Origin: Myxocyprinus asiaticus
Taxonomy: Eukaryota > Chordata > Actinopteri > Cypriniformes > Catostomidae
Assembly (NCBI RefSeq): GCF_019703515.2
Contig: NC_059346.1
Coordinates: 53,950,001 to 54,014,000 of the forward strand
Direction of reading: 5' to 3'
DNA length: 64,000 nucleotides
The notes under the pieces are model-generated. The model did no database searches. It was not told the origin of the DNA and saw nothing but the letters and a program-made list of their open reading frames with translations. Position numbers and translations under genes: made by a program. This document shows positions 1 to 11,338 of the stretch, piece by piece (within the stretch, counting starts at the first letter, position 1; the number at the start of each line of letters is the position of its first letter).

Positions 1-30
1 AATGCAGTTCTTGTACTGAAAAGGTCTTAC

Positions 31-99
31 AAAGTTGACATGTTTGAGTTACGAATTGCCATCCATGAGAGTGTTGATAAGTTATTGTCTCTGAGATTC
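31..99 (-). CDS. ntrk2: ntrk2 coding exon 4 (69 bp), leucine-rich repeat
   Basis: The acceptor ...tatctatag precedes 99 and the donor is gtaaga. It reads NLRDNNLSTLSWMAIRNSN then MST(L), with the LxxNxLxxL core of a leucine-rich repeat. It corresponds to the human TrkB exon of the same length. The remaining ntrk2 exons lie outside the window. Confidence 0.9.
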
Positions 100-1592
100 C
101 TATAGATATAGAAAAGAGAAAAAAGCAGAATTAATTTGAAATAAAAAATAACAATATACTGTAGAAAATCTTTTTGAAAACATAACACATTTCTTTGAAG
201 CTAATGTGTGTAACTTTTTGGATGTTAAAACACCTATCTATTATTTATATTCTAAGACAACTATTTACAAGGTTCATTTCCTGGAAAACTGTATGACTAG
301 CCCAACATAGCAACATTGACTTAACCAATGACATGAGTTTTGGGCGGAACAATTTGTTTATTCGACCAATGACAGACGTGAGAGGAGTGTTTGGGAAACC
401 TGTTTGAAAACAGTTATTATTTTTCCAACTCCGTTTGGTGATGCTAGCAGCACAAAAATTATGCACAGGGTTAGTTATTCGAAAAATGTCAATTCTGTTG
501 TCATTAACTCGTCCCACTTGCATCTCAACATTGAACACAAAAGGAGATTTTGGGCAGAATGTTAGGGAGTGACAGCCTCAGTCACCGTTCATTTTTATTG
601 TATGGAAAAAAGCTGCAATGAAAGTGAATGGTGACTGATGCTAACATTCTATCTTCTTTAGTGTTCAGTCGAAGAAGGAAAATCATACAGTTTTGGAATA
701 ACATGAGGGTGAGTAAATAATGACAGAATTTTAATGTTTGGATGAAATATCCCCATTTCAAATCATTTAAAAAACACTTACAGATATTGAAGTTTCGAAT
801 TGTTGAAGAAGGCCATCGTAGATACAGATGTCAGGTGAGTATTGGTCACTGTTCTGCGGGAGGCAAATGTTTACAGCACATAAGTTCTGCTGTCCTATAA
901 GGTGTCATTAATACTTTATATACTCTTCATAATACCAGATACTCACAAATTCCTGAGATTTGAGTAGAACTTCATATGGTCCTCGTTGATTGTTAATAGC
1001 TTTTTTTGATTTGTGATGTATCTGTCGAAAGAAAAAATTATTACCCTTTCAAAAAAGGTAACACTGTACAATAACGTTCCATTTGTTAACTTTAGCTAAC
1101 AATATTAGTTGGCATGAACTAACAATGAACTATACTTTTACAGCATTTATTAATCTTGGTGCATTAATTAAAATATAAATTTCAGCATATAGTAATACAT
1201 TTTTAAAATCAAAAGTTGAATATGGTAACATTAGCTAAAGCACTATGAACTAACATGAAGTTACAATGAACGATTTTATTTTTATTAACTAGAATTAACA
1301 AAGATGAATAAATGTTGTAAAAAATATATTGTTCATCGTTCAAAAACACATAGTATTATCATGGTACTATTATCATGCCCAAATATAACCTGGCAACACC
1401 ATGGTACTTTGATACCAACAGTACAGAATGATTACTTTTAGTAATATAATGGTCATTTTTGGTATGTTGTTGTTATAGTAGTATATGTTTCAATAACATA
1501 TCAGAGAACAAACAATTTAACTAGATTTAACTACGCCTAAAAATAATCAGGCATAAGATGATAATACCATGGTACTTTGCAGGGGCGTCATG

Positions 1593-1633
<41 letters not shown>

Positions 1634-3604
1634 TTTGAGGGGGCACAAAGGTCAGCTATATTTACAATATTTTTATCTTGCGCAGTGTGTGTCATAAGCA
1701 GTCATGCATGACAAAGTGGCTGATGTCTCTTGAACGAGCTTGACAAGCGCCTCCGCCTCGATCCGTTCAGCCGCCCACCGCCTTTCTCCCATTGAAAATA
1801 CGGAACCTGCGGCTACCGAGGAACCATGTAAAATCGCCTTTTGTTACTTTAAGTTTTTTCAATGACTGGAATTAGGACATAAGCTGCTGCAAAACCTGTC
1901 AAATGCATTTCAGTGCCAAATGAAATGAACAGCAACTGATCAAACAAAAACATACACATAATCCATATTAGACTATAAAAAACTGATTGACTCTTCCACA
2001 GACGTCAGACATAGTTGGCAAACGTTAACTCCACTGAAGTTTATGCATATCATTTGTCTTTATTACCATAAGGCCTAAGAAACTGCTAGAAAAATCACAA
2101 AACAAATTGAGCCCAAAATTGTTCTTATTTTTCTGATTTGATATTATATATCTCTGGGTGTAAATAAGATGGCTCAAAAAAAGTTTTTTGTTTTGTTCCC
2201 AATCATGTCAACTGTATTTGAGAACATTTTGTGTTGGCAAAGCAATCAAAAGTTATAGCATTACAAAAATAATTTATCATAGAGTCCAAAAACATCTCCA
2301 AGTGTCCAAAAGCCTCTCCAAACAAATAAAACATAATAACTGTACATAAAAAAAATGCAAACACAACAACTAAAGGTATGCATAGCATGTAGACATGATT
2401 TTAGTAATGAGATTTCACAGAATGAGTTTCATTCTGTGCCATTTAAGTCATCATTGAGTTTGTGTCATTTATTTGGCGCCATCTCCTGGTGGCCATATGT
2501 AACTTTGTGTTTTGGTGGATTATCTAATGATCTATGCATCCGATTAACTTGAGTGGGGGCTCCTTTGAAAGATAATTACCTCCTCTAAGTATTGGTATGT
2601 GATATTTTATTTTCCGTTTATATTTCTTAGTTATAAGCGAAAACACGGCATACAAGCAACACCAACATAATTGTCAAAGACATATACTTAGCTTTTACTC
2701 GCAATATATTTGTCTGTGAGTAAAACAAATAGATGGGTTGTATTCTACTCTTTGAGAGCTTTCCAACTACATATGACACGACTGTTTGATCAGTTTGATG
2801 TTTTTACTAATTGCAATATATGTACAGTGCAAATTTCTTTATAAATTATCAAAACAGAACACTTCTAATTTGTCTGAAAATTTCAAAGCACTTTGTTTTG
2901 GTCATAATGCCTACATACATTAGAAAGTACAGCTTTAAGCTTTCAAACGATACCTATTTTGTGTTGTTCAAGACCATAATTTGATATTTTTTCTCACGGG
3001 CCCGAACGTTTTAACACCTGTTTGTCACTATGCACTGCAAAATATTTCTGATCCATGAGATCATTGCGTGCAATGTCTAAAGTTTGATTCTGAGGTATTT
3101 CGATCTAATATTTTATCATTTTTTAAATTTTGCAAATTTACATAGCCAATGAGAATACCTACAATTATCACATTTAAGTTGAGACAAAATACTAATTTAT
3201 CACTTTCCGTTTTGTTCAAGGTGATCAAATCAAAAGTTTTTAAAGAACTGTCCAATAAGAGAAAGGCTTGTATTTGGGGTAAAAATGCACTCCAGTTGCA
3301 GGGGCTAAAGGCCCCTATAAAACACATTGTTTTTTTTAAGTGGTGCGAATAGATTTGTTATGGAAAATGTCCAAAGTGGGCTCACATTGATTGATCCAAT
3401 CACAATGAAGATTAATTTGTTTATATAATATTTTAGATGTTATGAAATGCCAAATGTGGTTGAAATTAACAGGAAATGTTGCACCCTTGCCACCTCTTTA
3501 AAAAAAACCTTGTGTTATGATTTACTTTCACACAAATTATATTGCACCATCAATATTCTATAAAAAGAAATGTATTTTTTCAATCTTGAAACACTTACAG
3601 CCAG

Positions 3605-3680
<76 letters not shown>

Positions 3681-4975
3681 AAAAAATAAATAAAAAGAAA
3701 TGCACATTTACCCCACCGTTTAACACGTAACTCCAAGGTACTTCAAAGAAAACCAGGAATGCATGTCCAAAAAACATGGCAATACTATGGTAGGCTACTC
3801 GTTTGTGAGTAAAGTAAGTTTCAATAATATTATCTGTGAATAGCATTTTGAAACAGCTTAAATAGACGCACCATCATTTGACATCCCGCTTATCAAACTA
3901 GTTAATAAAGGTTTGCATGCATGAGAACGACATGATTTCACTACAGCATATGTGGGTCCGCTGCGCTGTTGTCGTGGAAACGGAGTGACATATTTGCGTA
4001 GGCGCCGATGCCTCTTGCTCTGCGGACACGTTAGACTACTCCCCAACTAACCTATAAACAACCATTAACGTATGCAACTCCAACTAACGCACAAGTATGC
4101 GTTTAGTCAACGTTTATTTCAGAAAACAGCTTAAATACGGATGCATTCCTGATTTCAGGCGCGAGTCGTTTGAGTCATTTGACTGTCTCTCAAATCGACT
4201 CGTCTTTCAGTGGTGTCTAATGCAAGAACTCACGAGCGATACGTCTCTATGAACCGGACGCTGTATCGAATTGCCTTAAGTGGACAGTATATACATTTTA
4301 CTCGTGTAACGGGATAATGTTGTAGTATTTTTCCTATTCTGCTGGCATTATAAAGAGAAAGTCTGCTAAGGTGAGTCAGCAGCCCACAAAATGATGGTCT
4401 GAGGGGCCACCTTTGAATGTCAACTTATAGCCTAACCACTTACATCCACACACACAGACGACACAATGTCCATGGTGTTATTTAATATAGCCTATGATAA
4501 GTCAAGAGCTCACATTCATTTTACGCCCTGAATTATTACAGCAAACTCCTAATATGTAACGGTGGAAGGTTATGGATTAAAAAGAAGAAGAAAAGAAAAA
4601 CCTTAAATAATGCACTAGACTTATTTACAATTAAACAGCGCCCTCGATAAATTAATAAATCTCCCCACGCTTCTCGCGCGCGCGCGCACACACACACACA
4701 CACACACTCACTCACTCACTCATAAACACACGCAAACACGCGCGCGCTCTTTTGTATCACTCGCTCAAACGCTCGACTTACATATCCGTGATGTTTTCCA
4801 TGTCACTCTCCGGCATCAAAACAGGGAAATCCTCGATCCCCGGTTCTTGATCGATACACGAGATCCTCGAGCCATTGCACGAGCACGATACAGGGCAAGC
4901 CGAGCTGAGCCTCAGCAGCTCGAATAAAAGCCCACACAGCCCCCAGAGAGCCATTCCACGAACCCCTGCCATCAT
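31..4975 (-). CDS. ntrk2: ntrk2 (TrkB neurotrophin receptor), first four coding exons, partial gene
   Basis: TrkB is the plasma-membrane receptor tyrosine kinase for BDNF and NT-4. This window holds its extracellular start: signal peptide, cysteine-rich N-cap and first leucine-rich repeats. Four minus-strand exons join in frame: 4782-4975, 947-1021, 782-853 and 31-99, all with GT-AG junctions and all in the same 2/1 split-codon phase. The encoded order matches human NTRK2: a hydrophobic leader, then CPVSCSCNGSRISC (N-cap cysteines), PGIEDFP and ENITD, then NQKKL and INED, then repeats of the LxxLxLxxNxLxxL type. The three small exons (75, 72 and 69 bp) have the sizes expected for Trk repeat exons. 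The immunoglobulin, transmembrane and kinase parts lie beyond the left edge. NTRK1 and NTRK3 fit worse, because PGI..FP, ENIT, NQK and INED are NTRK2-like. Whether this is the a or b fish copy cannot be decided here. Confidence 0.93.
782..853 (-). CDS. ntrk2: ntrk2 coding exon 3 (72 bp), leucine-rich repeat
   Basis: The acceptor ...cccgcag precedes 853 and the donor is gtaagt. The frame set by exon 2 gives L-TVTNTHLTSVSTMAFFNN then SKLQY(L), a leucine-rich repeat with the AF..N..LQ pattern of TrkB repeat 1. On the plus strand the same bases also look like a small exon (ag|...|gtgagt), but only the minus frame matches a Trk receptor. Confidence 0.9.
947..1021 (-). CDS. ntrk2: ntrk2 coding exon 2 (75 bp)
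   Basis: The acceptor is a pyrimidine-rich tract ending ...cgacag before 1021, and the donor is gtgagt. With the split codon from exon 1 it reads IYITNQKKLLTINEDHMK and continues to LRNL. This aligns residue for residue with the human TrkB segment NQKRL..INED...LRNL. Confidence 0.92.
3608..3678. repeat. (TA)n microsatellite in ntrk2 intron 1
   Basis: About 35 TA units. A second TA run lies at about 1594-1628 in the same intron. Confidence 0.95.
4675..4745. repeat. Compound (CG)n-(CA)n-(CTCA)n microsatellite in ntrk2 intron 1
   Basis: An alternating purine-pyrimidine tract of CG units followed by CA and CTCA units, about 35 bases downstream of the ntrk2 exon 1 donor. Such tracts can adopt left-handed DNA and are polymorphic. 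Confidence 0.9.
4782..4975 (-). CDS. ntrk2: ntrk2 coding exon 1: start codon, signal peptide, LRR N-cap
   Basis: The start codon is at 4975-4973; a second ATG follows at once, so initiation could use either. Residues 1-26 form a hydrophobic leader (LWGLCGLLFELL) ending near SSA|C. Then comes the cysteine pattern C-x3-C-x-C-x6-C of the Trk N-cap and the ENITD motif. The exon ends in GAT AT with donor gtaagt at 4781-4776. A CG/CA-rich microsatellite begins just inside the intron. Confidence 0.95.
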
Positions 4976-5420
4976 AGCAGGTTATTGCCCCGTATAAGCA
5001 ATAAAACCCAAATGTTGTGTAATAGCGTCTTGTAGTGTTTCAGCAGTTCCGCGATGAGCCGCCGCTGCTGTGAGATGCGCAAAGACGTTGTGCGCGAGGC
5101 GAGACTGTCATGGAGTGGCCTTCTCCGGTCTCCGCAGAGCGGTGATAATAGCGCGATGTGAAATTTCAGCACCGCAACTTTTTTTTTTTTTTTTTTTTTT
5201 TTGAGGGGTGCCAAAATAGTGCGCTATCTAGGTTTGGCTTCTTCCAGACACTGTTGTAAAACGTGTGGCCGCAGGCTGTCTACGGGCTGCGGTGCTGATG
5301 CTGAACAAGCGAGACTGTGTGTGCGCGCGTGTGTGAAGAGGCAGCAGCGCGTTCACCTGCAAGCGTCTATTGATTACCGACCGCATCTCCCTCAGCAATC
5401 GCTGTAAATACACGTGGAGG
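4976..5420 (-). promoter_or_regulatory. ntrk2: ntrk2 5' UTR and promoter region
   Basis: This stretch directly upstream of the ntrk2 start codon is markedly richer in CG dinucleotides than its surroundings. It contains a 24-base T run (5179-5202) and ends in a 25-base G run (5419-5443). I infer 5' UTR plus a CpG-type promoter. No TATA box or defined start site can be picked out. Confidence 0.55.
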
Positions 5421-5443
5421 GGGGGGGGGGGGGGGGGGGGGGG
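5419..5443. repeat. Poly(G) homopolymer
   Basis: Twenty-five consecutive G residues upstream of ntrk2. The length is unreliable in any assembly, and the tract could form quadruplex structures. Confidence 0.95.
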
Positions 5444-6930
5444 CATGCTTAAGATGCTCTCAACGATGAGATATCGGCAATAATTGATCATCAGTGGTGT
5501 CAATGGGGCGATCTTTGGGAGATTTACGGTTGCAGACGCGTGAATATTCGGTAGTCACGCGCATTGTTGTTATATCGATTAAGTTTGACTTTTTAAATAT
5601 TTTCCCCACATTTCAATCTGTTTTGACCCGGAACGCGAGGCTGTGTTGAATTTCCACTGTGTTGCTCTTTAAACCACAAACATGATGAATAGCCATTATA
5701 ACCGGAGTGTGACGTGCGGTTTGACGCACAAGATGGGCTGCATCTAGAAAAATAATTACTAAACAAAAATGCCAGGCTGTTTTTTTTTTTTTTTTAAACT
5801 AGGTATGTCAGTTTTACATTCCAGTCGGGATTTTGGTGATGCATAGACATGTGTAAAAGGAGACTAAATAAATAGAGAGCTTTAAATAGTAACACCTTGT
5901 CTTGTTTACCTACACAGTCAGTCTCTTGGGAGGGATTCGGAAAATGTGCGCCTTTAAATTTCACATTTAACTGCAAAACTGCAAGTCTGCGCTAGATTCC
6001 ACTCATACACACAATTTGTGTTTTTTATTCTGCTGGATTTAATGTCATAGTGAAATGGTGATAAAATGTTATGGTTATTTTTTACCAGGAGAGGACGAAA
6101 AAGACTAAAATTGGGCTATACATTTTTTGAGCTGCAATCACAGAAATGACCCACTATCGCAAGATTTTGTCAATTAATCATGTGCAGCCAGTGCAGGATA
6201 TGAATTATAGATATCTTTCAATTTCAGTAATTAAAATGATACATTTTTATACCAGCAATGGAAATCCTAGTGGAAGTGCGAATTTTTGATATCTGTATAA
6301 GGTTTGCGCTATCAAAAATGACGTAATAACTTTAAAAATTAAAGAAAATGTTTTTTTGGCGAGGTAAATAGTGTGAAAGATTAACTACTTTCTAAATTGA
6401 ATAAGTTGGAACTTGGAAACATTAAGTAAATTCTACATGTATACTCAATTCAAACATGTAAAAATGAATGCTCTAGCTAGCGGCTTAATGATTATTTATG
6501 ATTTATTTTTTATTTTATTTTATTTTTTTATCTTGCATAATGCGTCATCATGTATCAATCATAAAAGTAGAAAACCTTGTCACTAATCTGAGTAAATTTC
6601 ACAGGTAAAGAAAATATGTGAATTTGACTTAACTTTTCGAAGCTGGTGTTCCCAACATGCACTGGGCTTGAATAATTAATGAGCTTGCATGGTTCCACTG
6701 TTTGCAAGTTTATTTACACCATTTTTATTGTTGATTTTGTTTTAACGTTTGGTAAATTGTTATTATGTGAACTCTGAAGTTCAATTTCTACTCAAATGTA
6801 CCCATTCATGATTTTTTTTTTAAAAAATACGTGTTGGTTGTTACCATCATCATCTTGTGTTAAGGTCTGCGCTCAGCTCTACAACATGTTTTAAAGGTAT
6901 GTAATGCAAGATTATGTTATTTAATTAAGC
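5444..6930. other. Intergenic, no gene seen
   Basis: AT-rich unique-looking sequence between the ntrk2 promoter and the first repeat cluster. I see no exon with splice sites and protein similarity on either strand, and no RNA gene. Confidence 0.6.
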
Positions 6931-9210
6931 AATAAGGTATAAGAGGCTGTGCTATATTGTGAATATAGCCATGGCTGGAGGAGTGTCTTATTGCTTTTAT
7001 AGAACAGTCACCACAAAGTAAAAAAAAACAATTATATTATGTAGGTAAATTCATTAAATGCCGTCCTGCCACCAGAAAATATTCACCTTATTCAGCCCCG
7101 CCCCTTTTCTGCACTCTACTCTTCCGAATTTTGTCATCTAACTTCCTGTTTGTATTGAAGCTAATAAGAGTTGATCAAAATGGATTAGGTGTGGGAGCAC
7201 AGATGTTATTTTTCATCAAGAGTTGATGAAAGGAGCTTTTTCTGTCACTGCAAAAGTTTTCTGTAAAACGTTTTTTTCCGAAACACACAGAGGTTAATTG
7301 GACCTGGCAGATCACATTCAGACAGCTGTGACATAATGCACTTTTTCACAATAGAAGCGTTTAATTGTTATAGGTGTATTCTGCTTTATTTTTAGGTTTC
7401 AACTTGTTAATAATTTGTGTTAAAATGTGTAGTTGACATGAAATTTCAAACAGTGACAGATCGTATTATTACACATGGAAGTTCAACATTAAAGAAATAA
7501 CAATTGTACTTTTTAAAATTAATGTCACCATACATATTTTAGAGGCTTAAATGTGATTAAAATTGTAGTAAACAGAAATAAAAATAAAATAAAACATACA
7601 CTTTCACATGTATACTGTAAGTATGTATGTGTCTATAAATGTAGTTGCACCTCTCCCCAAGTTTAACGCTCATAAATCTGCTTATCTTAACTATAATGCG
7701 GTGGGTGAATGACATGAGATGATGGTCAGAGTTGTGGTACAGAGATACTTTTAATGACTTTGTGTTGTCTCTTGGAGTTTCATGAGCTCAGAGGCACATC
7801 AGTACGTCCACAGCATGAAGGTAGGATCTTGTGGATTTATGAATGAAGTACTCTTGTTTTAAAATCTCCCCACTCTGCTTCCAGTTGTTATGACATCCCC
7901 TGAACACTTTAAAATACTCATGATAGCTAAATCCACTTCGCTAGCTAATTACACTTTGACATCAACACCACAGAAATCTATATAGAACCGCTAGAACGGA
8001 AGTTCGGAGACAAAATTTTCAAGATGGCTGCGCCCTAGCTTCACCAGTGCATAAGGAATAGTCCCTGGCAGTAAACAGTAAACAGAATGTTGCTAGGCAA
8101 CAAGAATAACTGTTAGCTATGGGTGCTGCAGAATGATATAAATAGAAGTTTTGCGAAGAGGTCAGAGCTGTGATTTATTATGAATAAAGCACAGCTGTTG
8201 ATCAATCAGCATCGAGGACTGGAACTATCCGTTTTATAAATAAGCAATAAGGCATGAAATGCCTGTTAACCTTATGCGCCAGAGAAATTAGCGCAGCCAG
8301 GTCTAGCGTATTCTATATAGATTTCTATGGTGTTGATGTCAAAGTGTAATTAGCTAGCGAAGTGGATTTACAGGTTGTAGAGTTGCAAAAAGTTATCATG
8401 AGTATTTTAAAGTGTTCAGAGAATAAAAACGGAAAGCAGAGTGGGTAGATTTAAAACAAGTTTCATTCATAAATCCACAAGATCCTACCTTCAAGCTGTG
8501 GACGTACTGATGTGCCTCAGTGCTCATGAAACTCCAAGAGACAACACAAAGTCATTAAAAATATATCTGTACCACAACTCTGACCATCATATCATGTCAT
8601 TCACCCATCGCGTTATAGTTCAAATGAGTATATCATGGCAAACATACTGAAAATTAGCACCCAGTCGGTCAATTCGTTATATGATGAACTGTTTCCACAC
8701 AAAAGCAGTTTATGCAGCAGTCTGAGGCTTCTTCTACATTCAGTTACATTCAAACAGCACACCTTGTTGACCGTTCCAAGATGGCGACAAGGTTGACGTA
8801 TCCGAACCAGACGAATGTGGCATCAATGCATGGTTATCTATGGTTGTTAGGCACGATGCCAAGTGGAGTGCCTGCAACCCCTTCAGCTGTGACTATATTC
8901 ACAATATGGCACAGCCTTGAGTGCCTTATTGCTTTTATAAAAGTCACCACATAGTAAAAATATTAAGGACACAAATGTTCATTAAAACATTATATTTTGT
9001 AAATAAAATAATTAAATGCCATCCTTCCAGCAGAAAATATATTCAACAGAATGTTGCTAGGCAACAAGAATAACTGTCAGCTATGGGTGCTGGAGTGATA
9101 CAAATAGACGTTCTGTAAAGAGGTCAGAGCTGTGATTTATTATGAATAAAGCACTGCTGCTGACCAATCAGCATCCAGGACCGGAACTATCCGTTTTATA
9201 ATAGATTACA
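6930..9210. repeat. Nested repeat cluster of a cyprinid non-autonomous element
   Basis: Several blocks recur here. The block ending in ggaactatccgttttata, with tgttgctaggcaacaag at its start, appears at about 8088-8240 and again in the same orientation at about 9048-9202. The block with cttattgcttttat and aaatgcc.tcc..cc appears at about 6935-7085 and 8900-9045. Together with the inverted repeat at 7689-8620 this looks like one element inserted into and duplicated around another. No transposase frame is visible. Confidence 0.6.
7689..8620. repeat. Long inverted repeat, arms of about 310 bp, loop of about 300 bp
   Basis: The left arm (7689-7998) read forward matches the reverse complement of 8302-8620 almost throughout. 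Both contain cacatcagtacgtccacagc, ggtaggatcttgtggattta and ctagctaattacactttgac. Differences are scattered substitutions and short indels. The structure could fold into a hairpin of about 300 bp if transcribed. The origin is probably a fold-back transposon. Confidence 0.85.
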
Positions 9211-9529
9211 TAGCATGTATTATGTTTCCCTGTCAAAGTTTTTCATATGCCATGTGGTACATGATCAAACGTGTGTTTATCAAGAAAGTTCAAAATGTGA
9301 AATGTTCTAATAAAATGTTCATACAATTTAACTACCACGTACATCATATTTGTAGTAAAAGTTATTTTATTAACTGAAATTTTTAAGTTACATTTACTCA
9401 CTCACTTTAATCAATATTGTCATGAAGGTAAGTATTTCCTTAGTTTTATACCATTAAAATTGACTTAGAAACACTTTGTGTAAAAACTTGTGAAATTAAG
9501 TAAACCTTAGTCTTTTTTTTCAGTGTGGA

Positions 9530-9950
9530 ATTACCCATTCTTGATATCAAAAATAAAAATTTAAACTAGTAAAATCAGTCATTCTTGATATCTGTAACTG
9601 CATTTTCACTAGTAGAATTTCAAAATGATTGGTCATTCACTTCATCATATCTATAACTAATTTCTTACTAGCTGAAATTCCACATAGCCTATCAGCAGTG
9701 CACTTCTTAAAAATGATATTGTTTTGATACTAATAAATAATTACATTGTTACCTGTGCAAATATCCCTACCTGATATCAACAACTGAATTACAACTAGTA
9801 AAAAATGCTATTTTTTATATATATCTATAGTGTGATTGTAACTTGTAAGAAAGCCTTTTAATGTGTTTTTAATTATTCTCCAATTTATTGATATCTGAAA
9901 TCAATTTCTAGATATATTAAATTCCAAATATAACATGTTGAAATACATTT
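9530..9950. repeat. Degenerate minisatellite, part 1 (gatatc/actagt units)
   Basis: Loosely repeated units of roughly 50-60 bases, each pairing a gatatc-type core with an actagt-type core separated by AT-rich spacer. The same unit type resumes at about 10915-11065. Confidence 0.6.
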
Positions 9951-9959
9951 ACAGATAGT

Positions 9960-10730
9960 GAAATGGATGCAGGGGTCGGAATATGGCAAGCGTGTGGTAA
10001 TTATTGGCACACGGTCGATAGCGAGAGAGTAGACAAACCTCCTTACACTCTCACTCCAAAGAATTACATTAACATATTCTCTTGTATCTTGTGCATTCAT
10101 ACTTTTTTATGGAATTAAGATGTCATTACAGCGGTCTATTAATTACCGAGCGTTGAAGAGTCCCGAATTTTGCACGTATCGTTCCAAAATAAATACATTA
10201 ATTTATTATAATGGATCTATTCTTATGTAGCCTGTTAACTACTTTATAAGAGCTTGCGATGTATTTTCGGAATTCTGAGCTCTTTATTCGGCCAGCCACC
10301 ATGGGTCAGTTTTCTTCCAGTTATAAATGAATACACAAGGAGAAATCAATTAGCAAGTAAGCTTAATACAAAGGCCTTAATACATAAGAAATTATTAATA
10401 CCCCTAAATTACAAAGGAAACTAATAGCCATTCAGGAGAGATCACCGCCGTTTATTTTAAGAATGCTTATTAATGTAAGAGGTGGACTGAATCAGGTGAT
10501 CCGTCAGAGGGGGCTTTTGTCGGCCAGGCGGCTTCTCGCTATCGCCCGTGTGCCAATAATTACCACTGCCATAGATTTCCGACTCCTGCATCCTTTTAAG
10601 CCTTGCAGTAATGAGCAGTCTGTTCTCCAGCCCACACTCTTCCCCGATCCCGTGGTAATGGTACAGACCGCAGCGCAACTTGCAAGACGCAAAAAAGTTA
10701 CAAATAGAAAATTGGTCATATAAGTCATAT
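9960..10730. promoter_or_regulatory. Candidate conserved non-coding element or enhancer between ntrk2 and hnrnpk
   Basis: Compared with the AT-rich flanks this block has higher complexity, several homeodomain-type TAATTA/TTAATTACC cores (for example near 10138-10150 and 10555-10565), and few low-complexity tracts. Its ends share an inverted duplication: 9967-10035 contains ggtaattattggcacacgg, and 10535-10600 contains its reverse complement. No protein frame is convincing. Conservation cannot be tested here, so the enhancer reading is an inference. Confidence 0.35.
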
Positions 10731-10914
10731 ATTCAAAAAATAATTCACAATTTAGAAAAAGTAAAATTGCAGAAAAGAGGAGGAAAAAGTCAGTTATCCA
10801 TTCATAAAGTAACCGGAAAAAGGAATAATGAAAGTTTCAACCCGTTTTTCTATTTTGTCTGAAAAATCAGCTGCAAGCATACACGGATCCTAACTGAATG
10901 TGTATTTCTGCAAG

Positions 10915-11065
10915 TAATGACCTTATTTTTATATCAAGAATTAATGTTTTTACTAGTGCAAACCTAATTACTGATATGAAAAATGGCATTTTCACCAGTA
11001 GTGTTTCCATTGCTGATATCAAGGATTAGTATTTTAACTCATTCAAATAGAATTGTAGATATATG
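10915..11065. repeat. Degenerate minisatellite, part 2
   Basis: The same gatatc/actagt-type units as at 9530-9950 (for example ttttactagtgcaaac and gctgatatcaagg), separated from part 1 by the conserved-looking block. Confidence 0.5.
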
Positions 11066-11147
11066 TGACGAGGAGGAGGGTGGGGCCAGGCCCACAATCG
11101 GGCCAATCAGCGGAGGATAGGGGTAAGTGCAGCGGGATGCGGCAGTT

Positions 11148-11223
<76 letters not shown>

Positions 11224-11338
11224 ACAGGCAGCTGCCCTGTGTGCCTTTGTGTTGTGTGTCTTTTTGTTTCATTAAATATTATTTTGACCGTTCAGACAGT
11301 TCCCGCTTCATTATTTCCCATTTCTAACCTTGTTACAC
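11063..11338. mobile_element. Possible solo LTR-like repeat carrying a (GA)n tract
   Basis: The stretch starts tgtgacgaggagg and ends ttgttaca, giving the TG...CA ends typical of long terminal repeats. It holds a (GA)n run at 11150-11221 and an attaaat motif. No target-site duplication is convincing and no internal retroelement genes are nearby, so the LTR reading is tentative. Confidence 0.35.

Larger units (their letters stand above)
1022..4781 (-). other. ntrk2: ntrk2 intron 1
   Basis: About 3.8 kb of AT-rich intron. It holds two TA dinucleotide runs and, at about 1578-1830, a stretch beginning gcaggggcgtcatgc that looks like a dispersed repeat. I see no other exon on either strand with paired splice sites and similarity to a known protein. 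Confidence 0.7.

Noticed and set aside
782..834. Plus-strand exon-like segment (ag|...|gtgagt) reading ILKFRIVEEGHRRYRCQ
   Set aside because: The minus-strand reading of the same bases matches a TrkB leucine-rich repeat in phase with neighbouring exons, so the plus-strand sites are coincidental.
3515..3846. IYIYIY frames
   Set aside because: They are translations of a (TA)n microsatellite.
5201..5503. Open frames across the ntrk2 promoter
   Set aside because: They run through homopolymers and CG-rich promoter sequence without protein similarity.
10457..10728. Overlapping open frames on both strands in the conserved-looking block
   Set aside because: No frame resembles a known protein and none has convincing splice sites or a start context. 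Open frames here reflect the higher GC content.
9530..11065. CRISPR-like repeat array
   Set aside because: Units are degenerate, AT-rich and of uneven spacing in a vertebrate genome; a minisatellite explains them.
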